Shown in pieces: positions 36,801 through 47,401 of a DNA stretch of 64,000 nt. Origin of the DNA: Datisca glomerata. Taxonomy: Eukaryota; Streptophyta; Magnoliopsida; Cucurbitales; Datiscaceae. Within the stretch, counting starts at the first letter, position 1, and each line of letters opens with the position of its first letter. The notes under the pieces were generated by a model. That model ran no database searches, was not told the DNA's origin, and was given only the letters and a program-made list of their open reading frames with translations. The translations under genes and the position numbers were made by a program. The stretch covers positions 128,659 to 192,658 of the forward strand of contig QANY01008782.1 in NCBI GenBank assembly GCA_003255025.1, in the 5' to 3' direction.

Positions 36801-37020
36801 GGATTTATTAGTTTCTCCTACTTCACTCGGTTCATATTTTTTAATTAAATTTTTTATTTTTAAAATATTTAATTCTTTCATTATTTCAAAGTGTGAATCT
36901 TTTAATTCTTTATTTAATTTTTAATATTTTTTATTTCTTTCTGAAGTCCTTGAAGAGTAATTTCCTTCTTTGTTTTTTTATATTTATTGAATTTTTCAAG
37001 ATTTTGAGAAAGACTAACAA

Positions 37021-37085
<65 letters not shown>

Positions 37086-37160
37086 GACTTATTATTTTCT
37101 TTCTTCTAGATTATCTTTCTAAGTATTTCAAGATAATCTTGTTTTAACTTAAGATTTTTA
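36801..37160 (-). pseudogene. EPRV-1 coat protein C-terminal remnant
   Basis: Collinear with 60440-60720 of EPRV-2, where the text is longer and more readable. On the minus strand it is rich in Lys, Glu and Asn. It contains the expanded ATT microsatellite at 37020-37084. The right end of similarity is near 37155. Confidence 0.6.
37020..37084. repeat. (ATT)n microsatellite, about 21 units
   Basis: An uninterrupted ATT run of about 65 bases. The same position in EPRV-2 (60639-60655) has only about four units, so the array expanded after the copies separated. Confidence 0.95.
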
Positions 37161-37614
37161 ACAGATTTTCTAACAGATTTTCTTGTTTAACAAATCACGT
37201 TCCACTAGGGATGGGCCTCAATCACCTTATCCCTATAAACCCTAAGGAAAACTCCTAGAGCATGACCTTTATATATTCTCGACGCTCCTTGAAGTCCCAC
37301 GTGCCTTGAGCATGGGCCTTAGACCAGCAATCTGTTTTTTCCTTCAAGGCCACCTCCGCGATAGCGAGCTACCTTAGGGCCTCCCTCTCGCGCCTCTGAG
37401 CCTGAGACCGAGAATGAATTTCCAGGAGAGTTCCTCCTCCTAAACTTGGCATTTCTCCTTCAAACCCCTCTCTTAATGCCAGAATTTCCCGGTATCCTTG
37501 TCCTGCTTAGAAAGTCGATGGTCTATCTCCTTTGGGGCGTCATTGCTATGCTTGAGGTCATTTTTGGTATGGGCTAATTCCTCTTGCTAACTTTAACATT
37601 TGATAACTAAGAAT
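37161..37614 (-). pseudogene. Probable Gypsy-1 antisense coiled-coil frame
   Basis: Between EPRV-1 and Copia-D the composition becomes GC-richer. The minus strand reads a coiled-coil-like stretch (HSRSQAQRREREALR, then LAIAEVALKEK) near 37345-37415. Tat-type gypsy elements commonly carry an antisense frame with coiled coils between pol and the 3' LTR, so I assign it to Gypsy-1 by position and style. It has stops. Confidence 0.45.
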
Positions 37615-38494
37615 TGTTGTGAGTAGAGATGGAACAAGATGCTTTCATTAACCAATGATTACAAGGAAATATGGAACGATTACAATGTAATTGCAACAGA
37701 AACAATTACAGCAAAATCTATCTGATCTAATAAACAAATAAAATGAAAAAACGATTACAACAAAATTAGAACTGAAAATACGATGTACAACGAGGATTGC
37801 TCGAAAGCAATGTCCTAAAGACAGTAATCGTCCTCCACAGGGTGCTTGGAGAATATGATGAATCATCTCTGCAGGATACAATGATCTAAGCCAGAGTATA
37901 GCAACCGATCACTCTGACCCTCACAGAACTCCTTTTGTATTTCTCTCAATATGCAAGACCTCTTTTTTGTTCGTGTTGTTGTGTTCTTCAAACCGAAACT
38001 AATGAAACACTATTCTAATATATCGTTCAAAGCTTGGAGAGCAAGCCAAACGTGTAGATAAACTAGAATTAGATTATTGATGATATTGTGGGATAATGGA
38101 GAGATTTTGTGGGATAATGGAGATATTTTAATTATCTTCTGCAGATAATTATAGATTCTGTTTGGAGATATTTTATTCCTCTCCAAATAAATCAAAGAAA
38201 ATTTATCCAAAAATAAATCTTTTGACCGTACTAAACCGAACTGAGCCGGCCGGCGGCAGCGGCGCTCGCGTGTGAAGGGAGGACCATGTGCCATCTAGGT
38301 CCTCTCTTCCCCCACAAAATGTGGGGTGCCCTTTAGGGCTAACCCCAATGCATGAATCTTGGGATTATAAACCCAACATTCTATCTTTGAGTTTTCAATG
38401 TGGGACAAATTCTCACTCTATTTCACATCACACACTTTCATTCACTCTTCAACCTTTCTTTGATTTTTCTTCTCTTCTTCTTTTCTCTCCAACA
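37615..38494 (-). mobile_element. Copia-D 3' LTR
   Basis: On the minus strand it begins TGTTGGAGAGAAAAGAAG (38494) and ends CTCACAACA (37615), about 880 bases. The start is fixed by the polypurine tract. The partner 5' LTR is missing, so the left end rests on the CA and on the change of sequence character. A GC-rich block (CCGGCCGGCGGCAGCGGCG) lies at 38243-38262, and CCCCCACAAAATGTGGGG is an inverted repeat at 38309-38326. Confidence 0.8.
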
Positions 38495-38506
38495 ATCCCC
38501 CACATG
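38495..38506 (-). other. Copia-D polypurine tract
   Basis: The minus strand reads CATGTGGGGGAT directly before TGTTGG, the expected plus-strand primer of copia elements. Confidence 0.85.
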
Positions 38507-39197
38507 AATGAAATGTGTCCTAACTAGACAATAACATGAGAGAGAGCAGATGAGATATGTATCAAGAGAGGTGTCTTTGGGACTTGAACCTTCCGTAGTG
38601 AGAATTCATCAGATTTATTTTGAAGAACAGTGAACTACGTTCTTGAACTGAACTTCCTCTAAGATAAACCAAGACAATAAATTTCACACATATTTCATCT
38701 TAATACATACGAGTTCATACAATTTTGTTTACTTTGGTCCTGAACATATCCCGCTTTCATAAGAGCTTTAGAGAGGTTAAGCCATTTAGACCTCTCAGAA
38801 GCGACCCCACTTCTACTCTCATATAGGTGTCACTACTCCTCTAGTAAGCAGAACATCAATGTCATTAAATACTTATGTATACCCTTTTACGTCGACAGAT
38901 AACACACTATCTTCATATCATAGGAACAGGAAGAAACCATAGGTTTCTCAGTGTTTCAATTTGAATCATCCCTGCCAGTTTGCCTATTGAACCTAGATCT
39001 TGGGATCTCCAGTCAACTAAGTTAGGTTACTACCTGAATGATTCATTGAATAGGCTTTAGCCCATTCCCCTCAATGTTTGTTTTATTAGTTCCCTTGACA
39101 ATCTTTTTGTCAGAGGATCAGTAAGATTCTCCTTTGACCTTATAAAGTCTAAGGAAATCACCCCATTGGACAACAACTGCTTAATGGTATTATGTCT
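38507..39197 (-). other. Copia-D 3' untranslated region
   Basis: It lies between the end of RNase H (stop at 39198) and the polypurine tract. Short remnants of the polyprotein tail are readable on the minus strand around 39050-39190 (a KGEENLTDPLTKRLSREL-like order with changes). The rest is non-coding. Confidence 0.5.
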
Positions 39198-39860
39198 TCA
39201 TCTAATATATCTAGACTTACCATTATACACATTATAATTCGCTCTAAAGGTTGTAGCCATATTGTCACAATGGACACATATAGCTGACACTGGTTTTGGC
39301 CACACCGGAATATCTTCCAGAAAATTCCTTAGCCATTCTGCTTCTTCACAAGCCTTGTCTAATGCTATTAATTCTGATTCCATAGTTGAACGAGCTATAC
39401 AAGTCTGCTTAGTAGACCTCCACGAGATAGCTCCACCACCTAGGGTAAACACATATCCACTAGTAGATTTAGTCTCTAAACTATTTGATATCCAGTTAGC
39501 ATCACTAAATCCTTCTATCACCGGTGGATAGGTTGAGTAATGCATTCCGTAGTTCATTGTGAATTTTAAGTACCTTAGTACTCTCAACAATGTGCTCCAA
39601 TGATCACGTCCAGGATTACTTGTATATCTTGCCAGCCTTCCAACTGAATAGGCTATATCAGGCTTGGTGCAATTCATGATATATATTAAACTTCCAATTA
39701 TTTATGAGTACTCCAATTGAGATACTCCAACTCCATGATTCTTCCTTAACTTATAATTTAGGTCGAAAGGAGTTACAGCAAGTTTGCTTTCATATTGCCC
39801 AAACCTTTTCAAAATCTTTTCTACATAGTGAGACTGAGTATTGATATATTCATTTTCAGT
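39198..39860 (-). pseudogene. Copia-D RNase H
   Basis: A 159-codon open piece (39198-39677) reads [19 protein letters not shown], then [20 protein letters not shown], then [20 protein letters not shown] and [10 protein letters not shown]. The acidic catalytic residues D, E and D are all present. It stays in the same frame as the reverse transcriptase upstream, with stops at 39861 and near 39704. It looks young compared with Copia-A, -B and -C. Confidence 0.9.
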
Positions 39861-40532
39861 TCACTTTACTTGAATTCCAAGAATGACATCTACTTGACCT
39901 AAGTCTTTCATGTCAAACTTAGAATTCAACATCCTATTGGTAGAGGATATTATATCCTTGTTTGATCCCACTATAAGCATGTCATCTACAAATAAGCATA
40001 CTATGACGAATTGATCATTAGTACCTTTAATGTAGACACATTTATCACACTCATTTATCTTGAATCCATAAGATAACATTGTATGATGAAATTTCTCGTG
40101 CCATTGCTTCGGTGCTTGTTTTAATCCATAAAGTGATTTAACAAGTTTACAGACCTTTCGTTCTTGGCCTTTAACCGCGAACTCTTCAGGATGTTCCATA
40201 TATATTTATTCATCTAATTCTCCATTTAAGAAAGCAGTCTTTACATCCATTTGATGAATTTCCAAAGTATACAAAGCTGCTATTGCAATCAGCATCCTAA
40301 TAGATGTGATTCTCGTAACTGGAGAATAGGTATCGAAAAAGTCTATGTCTTCCTTCTGTCGGTATCCTTTAGCTACCATCCGAGTTTTGTACTTTTCAAT
40401 AGTACCATCATCTCTCAACTTTATTTTGAAGATCCATTTACAGCCTATTGGTTTATTTCCAGGAGGGAGATCAACCAACATCCATGTATTATTTTGCATT
40501 ATGGAATCTATCTCATTATCGACTGCTTCCTT
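39861..40532 (-). pseudogene. Copia-D reverse transcriptase
   Basis: Two open pieces in one frame. The first, 40206-40499, reads MQNNTWMLVDLPPGNKPIG and HQMDVKTAFLNGELDE. The second, 39861-40199, reads KSLYGLKQAPKQW and LFVDDMLIVGSN. The catalytic box FVDD at 39981-39992 keeps both aspartates. A single TAA at 40206-40208 between DE and IYME replaces a glutamate-type codon. Repair of few codons separates it from an open frame, yet other parts of the element are deleted. Confidence 0.93.
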
Positions 40533-41846
40533 TCAAAAAGGAGCCTCTGAGTTGGACATTGCCTCCTTATAGGTTTGAGGTTCGGTATCCGTCAGGTATG
40601 TTAGAAACTCTGGGCCAAATGAGGTATTCATTTTAGCTCTTTTACTTCTTCTAAGCTCAGTTTCAGATTCTTCATTAATCTGAGCTCTAGAAAAACTTTC
40701 TTCTAATCCTCGTTTGACATTTTGATTGTGTCTTCCTTCCTTAAAAGGAAACACATTCTTAGAGAATTCTGCATTGACAGACTTCATAATAGAGTTGGTA
40801 CTTATGTCAGAAATTTCTGAACTAATAACCAAAAATCTATATGCAGCACTGTTCAATGCATATCCAATGAAAACACAGTCTATTGTCTTAGGTCCAAGCT
40901 TTACTCTCTTTGGCAATGGTACTTGTACCTTTGCGGGACACCCTCACACTTTTAGGATTTTATAGGAAGGTAACTTCCCTTTCCACTCTTCATAAGGAGA
41001 CTTGTTGGTCTTCTTATGTGAAATCATGTTAAGTATGGTGTTTGCTGTAAGCAAGGCCTCCCCCCATAAATTTTAGGGTAATCCAGAACTGTTCAACATA
41101 CAGTTCACCATATTTTTCAGAGTTCTATTTTTCCTTTCAGCCACCCCATTTTGTTGAGGCGTGTAAGGTGCTATAGTCTGATGCACAATTCCATGTAAAG
41201 CACAGAATTCAGACAGCATAGTGGATTCATATTCTCCACTCCGGTCAGATCTAAGCACTTTGATATGTTTACCAAGTTATTTTTCAACTTCAGATTTGTA
41301 TATCTTAAACATATCCAAAGTCTCATCCTTTGAATGAAGCAGATATATATAGCAATATTTACTGAAATCATCAATAAATGTAATAAAATATTTTCTATCT
41401 CCCCTACTAGGAGTTAATTTTAAATCACATAAATCACTATGTATTAAATCAACTAGGCCATTCGTTCTCTCTACAGATTTAAATGATTTTTTTGCAAATT
41501 TAGATTCTACGCATATTTCACATTTATTTCCTTTTTCTAGGTTAAATCTAAGTAGAAGTTCTAAATTAATCATACGTTGTAAGGAACGAAAATTAGCATG
41601 ACCTAATCTAGCATGCCAAATATTAGAAAGTTCAGCGATATAAACGGAAGAAGTAGCAGAATTATTATTAATAATTGCAGGAGTTACAGCAGACACATTA
41701 AGTTTAAAAAGACCATCAAAACTATAACACTTCCCAACAAACATCACTCCCTTAGTCGGAATAAACTTGCCAGCATCAAAGATAAGCTTAAATCCATTTT
41801 TACATAAAAGAGATCCTGAAATCAAATTTCTACGAATTTCAGGCAC
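40533..41846 (-). pseudogene. Copia-D integrase and pre-integrase
   Basis: One frame with stops at 41277, 41073, near 40945 and 40533. The pre-integrase zinc site reads WHARLGHANFRSL and CEICVESK. The core has IHSDLCD, ITFIDDFSKYCY, LRSDRSGEYES and TPQQNGVAERKN, so the D-D-E order is intact. The C-terminal part follows as CVFIGYALNSAAYRFLV and the basic linker. The stop at 40533 is a TGA in place of a Trp codon. Confidence 0.92.
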
Positions 41847-42225
41847 ATGCAGGACGTCTAGGAGAGTAAGTTATTTTCCGGATGTGAATTTCAGCACAAC
41901 CTTTCCCTTTCCCTTAACAGCAACTTCTGAGGTGTTCTCCATATAGAGAACCTCATCTTTATCAACCTCAGCATATGTTGAAAAGATATTCCGATGGATT
42001 GGATTTGTTTCCTTCTGCCACATTAGCTTTCATCCTGTAGGTTGCCCACATCACTTTCTTTTCATTTTTTCGGTTGTCCTCCTCTATCCTTACCCGAACA
42101 ATCAGATCCTCCATGCTGAGCTCCTTACATTTGTGCTTCAGATAATTCTTGAAGTCCTTCCATGACGGCGGCAGCTTCTCGATGATGGACGTGACTTGGA
42201 ATGGTTCATTCACGGGGTGAATATT
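41847..42225 (-). pseudogene. Copia-D gag with deletion of knuckle and protease site
   Basis: The piece at 41968-42213 reads as mid gag (VTSIIEKLPPSWKDFKNYL, then LIVRVRIEEDNRKNEKK). Right after ANVAEGNKSNPS the text jumps, with a frame change, to the post-active-site part of the protease region (VDKDEVLYMENTSEVAVKGKG). The C-C-H-C knuckle and the D-S/T-G-A motif are both missing, a deletion of at least some 200 bases. The N-terminal gag is cut off by the MITE at 42226. Confidence 0.85.
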
Positions 42226-42638
42226 CTAGTACTGAAACGACCGACAGAACTAAAAATAAACGGTTCAGACAGTTCTTTATGTAGGTTCAGTTCGATTCGC
42301 CGAAATTAAAGAACTAGAGTTTTAGTTCGGTTCGAAATTTAGGCAGTTTTCAAACTGAACCGAATCGAACCAAAATATTATTTTCTTATTATTTTTATTA
42401 TATATAATTTCATATCAACGTAACCAAAACAAAATAAAACTTTAGTCTTATATTATGTTTTCAATAATATCCTTAGAAAATATTTTAAAAATTATTTTTT
42501 TATTACTAATGCCAAACCGAAGAACCGAACCCAACTGATATGAAACTTTCGGTTCGATTCTTTTTCCACGAATGGTTCGGTTCGGTATCGGTTTGATTTT
42601 TCATAAAAAAAATTGATCGAACCTAATCGTGAACACCC
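42226..42638. mobile_element. hAT-like MITE cutting Copia-D
   Basis: A non-coding block full of GGTTCGGTTC and GAACCGAACC words in both orientations. Its right end, read in reverse, begins TGGGTGTTCACGATTAGG and resembles the ends of the MITE at 59543. The left end is degenerate. ATATT flanks both sides (42221-42225 and 42639-42643), which is too short to prove a target duplication. Confidence 0.65.
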
Positions 42639-44385
42639 ATATTAGATCTCCATCTTAGTGAGGCTTTATCTCTATGCGATATAGTGTTCTATCTCTGCAA
42701 GTTATTTTCCTATGACCCAAAAAAACAATCTTTAGATAGACCCGATCCAACATATTTTATTTAAGCTTGACCAAGATTTTCTTATGTTGGATTTGAGGAT
42801 TCTCGATTTCTTTTATCACGGTTCATCATAGTTTTAACAATGAATTGAAGATTACTATATCCTATTCGAGAAATATATTCCTTCATACAAATTGGTATAA
42901 CTTATATCACAATTCACAAGTTTTTTTTCATGATCATTGTTTATGTCTAGTCTTACACATAACTCGACTAATCTCAAGGACTGGTTAACCATGTCTTTAG
43001 AAGTTTATCAAAGTTAAGTCATTAGCTTTAAACCTTATAACAAGGAAATAAACCTTTAAATACACGATTGTTTGGCAATCTTGGATTCACAATTGGCAAG
43101 TCATCTTTGACACAAATATTAAAAAAAAATTCACATCCAATGACACTGATGTATAAATGAGAACCACATGACTGGTGGAATCTACGATAACCACACTATT
43201 ATTTTATGTGTTTTTGTAAGAATTGTGTGATTTTAGGGTCCAACCGTCAAGGTTTCACGTGAGATTCATGAGATGACACATTTCTTTAACTTGATTCAAA
43301 ATTTGTCCCAATCACAACCAATGTTCTGCCTCCTTTGGCAGCCGTTAAGTACTTAATTGGAAAAATTAATAATTTTCTCTCTTAAATAAACTTCTTTTCT
43401 CAAAGTACCTCACACTTTAAACACAACTATTAAAAGTTTACACCGCTCCTATACAATTAGATAATTTAATATAAAATATTTTATTTAAAACTGTTTATAT
43501 TTCACCAATCATTTTAACTTTTACAACTGTCCAAAACATGAGTGATATAGTCTACTGTAGTCTATTTCACGTTCACTTATTTTTGCTTCTACTTATCATT
43601 TTAATAGTCTCCTATCATAAGCTTATAATCGCTCATCGTTGCAGTTACATGAAGAAGATTGTGATACTTCTAAGCCTTATGATAACATAATGGTAGAGAA
43701 TGAAAGAAAAAATAAGGACGGTAAAATGAGTTACATGATAACGTTTTTTTATAACTCTAAAAGTTAAAATAATACGGAAAACTAAGCGGTTTAAACTTTT
43801 AAATAATTTAGATATGGGTGAAAATGGATTTAACCCTAATTATTTTCATCTTTTGAATATTTTTACATATCAAAGAAAAATTATATAGAATAATTTCAAA
43901 TCTCACATCTTTGTGAAATAATATAATTATTCCCTATTAAAAATGAGAAAAACTCAAATAAAAAAAAGGGAAATTTTATTCTAATGCTCAAAAAGCTCGA
44001 AAAAGTTAAAAACAAGATTATAAGGTGCAGAAGTTGACGAAATGACATTGCCCCCTTTTTTTTGCAAAAGTTGAAGTGGGAAGATGGATTTTGTCTTCTA
44101 GTGTAAAGTTCAATGTTCCTTAAAGATCTTATCCTCTTCGTCTCAAGAAAGTGATTCCACGATGTTACAAAAGTAGTGTAATCTGATAACATTCTTTAGC
44201 AATTTTTAAGGAAGGTCAGTCAGTGGAATTGAAGCGCGTAATTTTAAATTTAGGTTTTGTAACAATTAGTTTATATTAGTACAAAAAATATAGATTAATC
44301 TTTAACACATAAAGTTTGTCGGTTATAATTTGGTTCTTAAAGTTTTAGTTAATCACTTTTCGTCAATATTTTCTAATCTCTTTTG
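42639..44385. other. Intergenic stretch, nothing recognised
   Basis: AT-rich with no domain. A 98-codon minus-strand frame at 43896-44192 has a hydrophobic, phenylalanine-rich middle but no family resemblance, and I do not call it a gene. The 5' LTR of Copia-D and the 3' LTR of Gypsy-1 would be expected nearby, but neither was found. Confidence 0.45.
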
Positions 44386-44560
44386 ACATTTCTTCTTGGC
44401 CGCAGGTTCCTCGGATTTATAATTGTACTGCGTCTTGCTCATTTCGGGTTATCCTCTCCTAGGGGCTGGTGTGGAAGGATTCCACCCCTTTGATCTTTGA
44501 TATTGTATTTGTTGAGTCTGTTTAGCCTTTGGCTAGTTTAAAAAATGTATGAGGTTTCTT
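44386..44560 (+). mobile_element. Possible LINE 3' tail
   Basis: The plus strand reads a segment like IYNCTASCSF near 44420, then GLVWKDSTPLIFDIVFVESV near 44467-44525. This style of text is found in the 3' tail of plant non-LTR elements around TCTCCTAGGGGCTGG. No poly-A tail or target duplication was found. Confidence 0.3.
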
Positions 44561-46294
44561 ATTATTTCCAAATGACAATGTTTTACATAAGTGTACATGA
44601 GACAATGTTGTACAAATAGTGTATTGTTAATAACTTGTAAGTTTTAAGACCAACCCGACAATACAAAATTCCCAACGTTTCTTCTCTTCCTTTGGCCTTC
44701 GCCTGCACTGGTAAAGATTTTTGGAAAACTTGTTTTTCATAGGTCTTTGAGCACTGATAAAGATTTGTTCTCTTTCAAATTTTTGTTGAGAGAATCAAGG
44801 TGCCATGACTTGTTATTTTGAATATTTCAAAAAATTATGGATTGCGAAAATATTCCAAGGAAAGGGATTTTTGAAAGTTGGCTTTGAAAAATGTTTATTT
44901 TGTCAATTACCGAGATAGTTCATGTGATTTAGACTGTCTGATCTTTAGATGACCAACATCTAATTATATGTAGAAACGATCTAACTACATGTAACAAAGA
45001 TTTTTTTTAATAAAATAAATTTATACTGTTCAAATTTGATCTGCACAGTCAGATTTAAATTATCTCTCTATCATTCAATTGGGAACCGACAAGAAACCCC
45101 ATCCACGTTCCTAAAGGGGAGTTGACTCCAATTAGAATTAAAATGCGGATTATAATGTATAGCGGCTAGTGTAAGGCATCCTATAGTCGGGGAGCAACAA
45201 AAAGATGATCAAATTAGTATGTGTTGGGCCATTCCTCCCATATTTGGAGGAAGTTGGCTTATAACCCAAGTGTTGTTAGAAGCCCAAATTAATTGACCTG
45301 AAAGATTTTTGGTTTTGTCATGTCTTTTTTTTTCATTGTTGAACATGTTTACGTAGTACATAAAAATGTACTTTATATTTGTTACCAGTATTTATTGGCA
45401 AGAACTTATCGGCATGAAAATGTAGTCATCAGTTGGTAACATTTTCTTCAAAATTAGTTATAGGCTGAATATGTCAAGTGAGATTGAATCAGTTAACCAA
45501 TTTATTCACTGAGTCCTAGCATATGTGGAACCATGAGAGAAGTCATCTATTTTAACTTTTGAAAGCTTAATTAATTCTTATAATAATTCTATACTGACCA
45601 ATTAATTGATCAAGTTTTTAACGACCAAGTATTGTGAATATTAATTTTTTAATAGACAATCGCGTGCGTTATTGACGAGATTGGTAATGCACAGATAATC
45701 AAACGCTCCTCACTTATATCTATGAAGTTTTGCATTCGACTCATTTTCTACTCCAAATCCCCTTCAAACTTGTGACTTTGCAAATGAAGTTGACACGAAA
45801 ATGAGCATATTTAATATAGTGTTATTACTTCCAGTTTAGACTGAATGACATCCTCTGGTACAATTTATTGTAGTAATAAAAGGCACATTAAGAAACCTTC
45901 CCTACCAACATGGCATCCCTCTTCCAAAATGCTAGTATCCATGTTCCTTTTCTAACTATAAACCCTGCACAAAAACCCAATAAATACACTGAGTAATATA
46001 CAATCAAATTATAAATACAAGCATAGAAATGACAAAATACTTGGAGGGTAGGCAACAATGAGAGTGCCCTTTCTAGTTTAACGTCTAAAAATGAAAATTG
46101 ATAAATGATAGACATATATATTTGTGACCGTTATTTCTACGAACCACTTTCGATAATTTCTCTAAAAATATCATACTTTGATATTGAGAAAATTCACTCT
46201 ATATGATATTACGTGGAGGTGATCTAAACGTCGATCATCCCTAATACAGTAGAAAAGTCCCTCTGACAAAAAGTAGAAAAGTTAGAATTAGGAG
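44561..46294. other. Intergenic stretch downstream of the lipid transfer protein gene
   Basis: No gene is supported. A 75-codon minus-strand frame at 45888-46115 has no recognisable domain. The right edge holds the 3' flank of the lipid transfer protein gene. Confidence 0.5.
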
Positions 46295-46300
46295 TTTATT
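46295..46300 (-). terminator. AATAAA poly-A signal overlapping the LTP stop
   Basis: On the minus strand the stop TAA is followed at once so that TAATAAAC contains AATAAA. A signal this close to the stop gives a very short 3' end, so a weaker downstream signal may be the used one. Confidence 0.5.
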
Positions 46301-46652
46301 ACTTGGAGCAGTCGGTGCGGCCATCAATGGGGGGAAGGGAGAAGGACAGCCCACATTTGGTGGGAATTTGAGGAATGAGATTAGCATCATAAGGTCCAAT
46401 CAGAGACACAGCTTGCTTAATGCAATTGCACACAGCCACCTTGTCTGATTGAGATTTAGCTTGGGATTGTAGGGCCTTGACACCATTACAACATGGTTCG
46501 GATGGCTTTGTCTTGCTCCCTTCAATATAGTCAAGGCAGGGAGCTATTTCCTGAGTGACTTTGGGGCATGATGGTGCTGTTGGTGATTCACTCATCACGT
46601 CTGAGCTTGATAGAACTATGATCATGGCCACAAAGCATGCTAGTCTAATCAT
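46299..46652 (-). CDS. Type I non-specific lipid transfer protein
   Basis: A small secreted protein of 117 residues that would bind lipids in a tunnel held by four disulphides, acting in the cell wall or cuticle. Residues 1 to about 21 are a signal peptide (MIRLACFVAMIIVLSSSDVM). The eight cysteines follow the type I pattern C-X9-C-X14-CC-X19-CXC-X22-C-X14-C. The family's two pentapeptide-like segments are present in altered form: TKPSE before the CC pair, and PTKCG. The length fits the family. Start: first ATG after a TATA box at a normal distance. There are no broken codons, so it is the only apparently functional host gene here. Type I genes often carry an intron near the last codons; here CAAGTAATA at the stop could also be a splice donor. 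Confidence 0.95.
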   Translation of the reverse strand: MIRLACFVAMIIVLSSSDVMSESPTAPSCPKVTQEIAPCLDYIEGSKTKPSEPCCNGVKALQSQAKSQSDKVAVCNCIKQAVSLIGPYDANLIPQIPTKCGLSFSLPPIDGRTDCSK

Positions 46653-46725
46653 GGTGACTTCTCTTTCTAATTTGATAGGAAATGTAATGAATTATTTGAT
46701 GATGAAGTTGTAGAGTTTTGAATGA

Positions 46726-46733
46726 ATTTATAA
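46726..46733 (-). promoter_or_regulatory. TATA box of the lipid transfer protein gene
   Basis: The minus strand reads CCTTATAAATTC, a good plant TATA box about 75 bases before the ATG. A start of transcription some 30 bases downstream would leave a 5' leader of about 45 bases. Confidence 0.7.
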
Positions 46734-46759
46734 GGTGGGTTTTGCAACTGTTTGATGCT

Positions 46760-46974
46760 ACCATGCAACATTCATGATCATGGAAAAACTGATGTTGGGT
46801 TTTTTGTTTCTTTGGATCACTGGAAATATGCCACTTATCTCGATGTTTTTGTTACGTGAGGACGAGAGAGTTAGTTCCATGACATTGATAGATAGTTTTA
46901 ATATACTGTTGCAATATTAAAAGAGCTAGAGTGACTCAAGTGGTGAAAGTCTTAAACTACGCGCGATATCATTT
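46760..46974. other. Upstream flank of the lipid transfer protein gene
   Basis: AT-rich with no clear conserved box beyond the TATA element. It borders CACTA debris at about 46975, so the undisturbed upstream region is only around 250 bases long. Confidence 0.4.
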
Positions 46975-47401
46975 TAGAGCTGTAGATTCTTTTTTTTACT
47001 CATTTGCTACGACGTCCGATTATTGCAACGTCGTAATAAATGAGTTTAAAAATTTTTGGCCACACGTTTAATCAGAATTTTGAACTTTTTAAACACCACC
47101 ATAATGAAAAAAAATACTTATTTCTCATGACAAGTTTAGTCACACACCCTCGTGATAAATCATATTTTTCCGACAGTGCAGGATTGCATCATCGTAGCAT
47201 TTAAACCATCATTATCATATTACGACATGGGCCGTCACGATAAAAAAATACTTATCACGTTGGGTTTAAGTTCCACCTAGTGATGAATAAGCGTGTTTTC
47301 GACTTAAATAAGTGTGTTTATATTTTTAAAGACACATATATTGAGAATTATCGTCTTGTTTTTCTAGGTACCGTCGTGGAAAAGGCAGATATCTCGTAGT
47401 A
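46975..47401 (+). mobile_element. CACTA-type fragment with CGACG repeats
   Basis: The right end, read in reverse, starts TACTACGAGATATCTGCCTTTTCC. This is close to the plant CACTA terminal repeat type CACTACAAGAAATCTGCCTTTT with the first C changed. Inside are several CGACG/CGTCG words (46998, 47019, 47372), as in subterminal repeats. The left terminus was not identified. It would be a non-autonomous or truncated copy. Confidence 0.5.

Larger units (their letters stand above)
33673..37160 (-). mobile_element. EPRV-1, endogenous pararetrovirus fragment (Caulimoviridae)
   Basis: A 3.5-kilobase minus-strand block nearly collinear with EPRV-2 (57516-60720). On the minus strand the order is coat protein C-terminus, aspartic protease, reverse transcriptase, RNase H, downstream open frame, as in petuvirus or florendovirus-like genomes. 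All frames are broken. The left end meets the Gypsy-1 repeats and the right end meets the Gypsy-1 antisense region, so it lies inside Gypsy-1. Confidence 0.85.

Noticed and set aside
36893..37147. Frame with a long isoleucine run
   Set aside because: It is a translation of the ATT microsatellite inside EPRV-1.
43896..44192. 98-codon minus-strand frame with a phenylalanine-rich hydrophobic segment
   Set aside because: It could mimic a secreted or membrane peptide, but the hydrophobicity comes from T/A-rich codons and nothing around it supports a gene.
45888..46115. 75-codon minus-strand frame just downstream of the LTP gene
   Set aside because: Considered as an LTP last exon or a small gene; no cysteine pattern or known domain, so not called.
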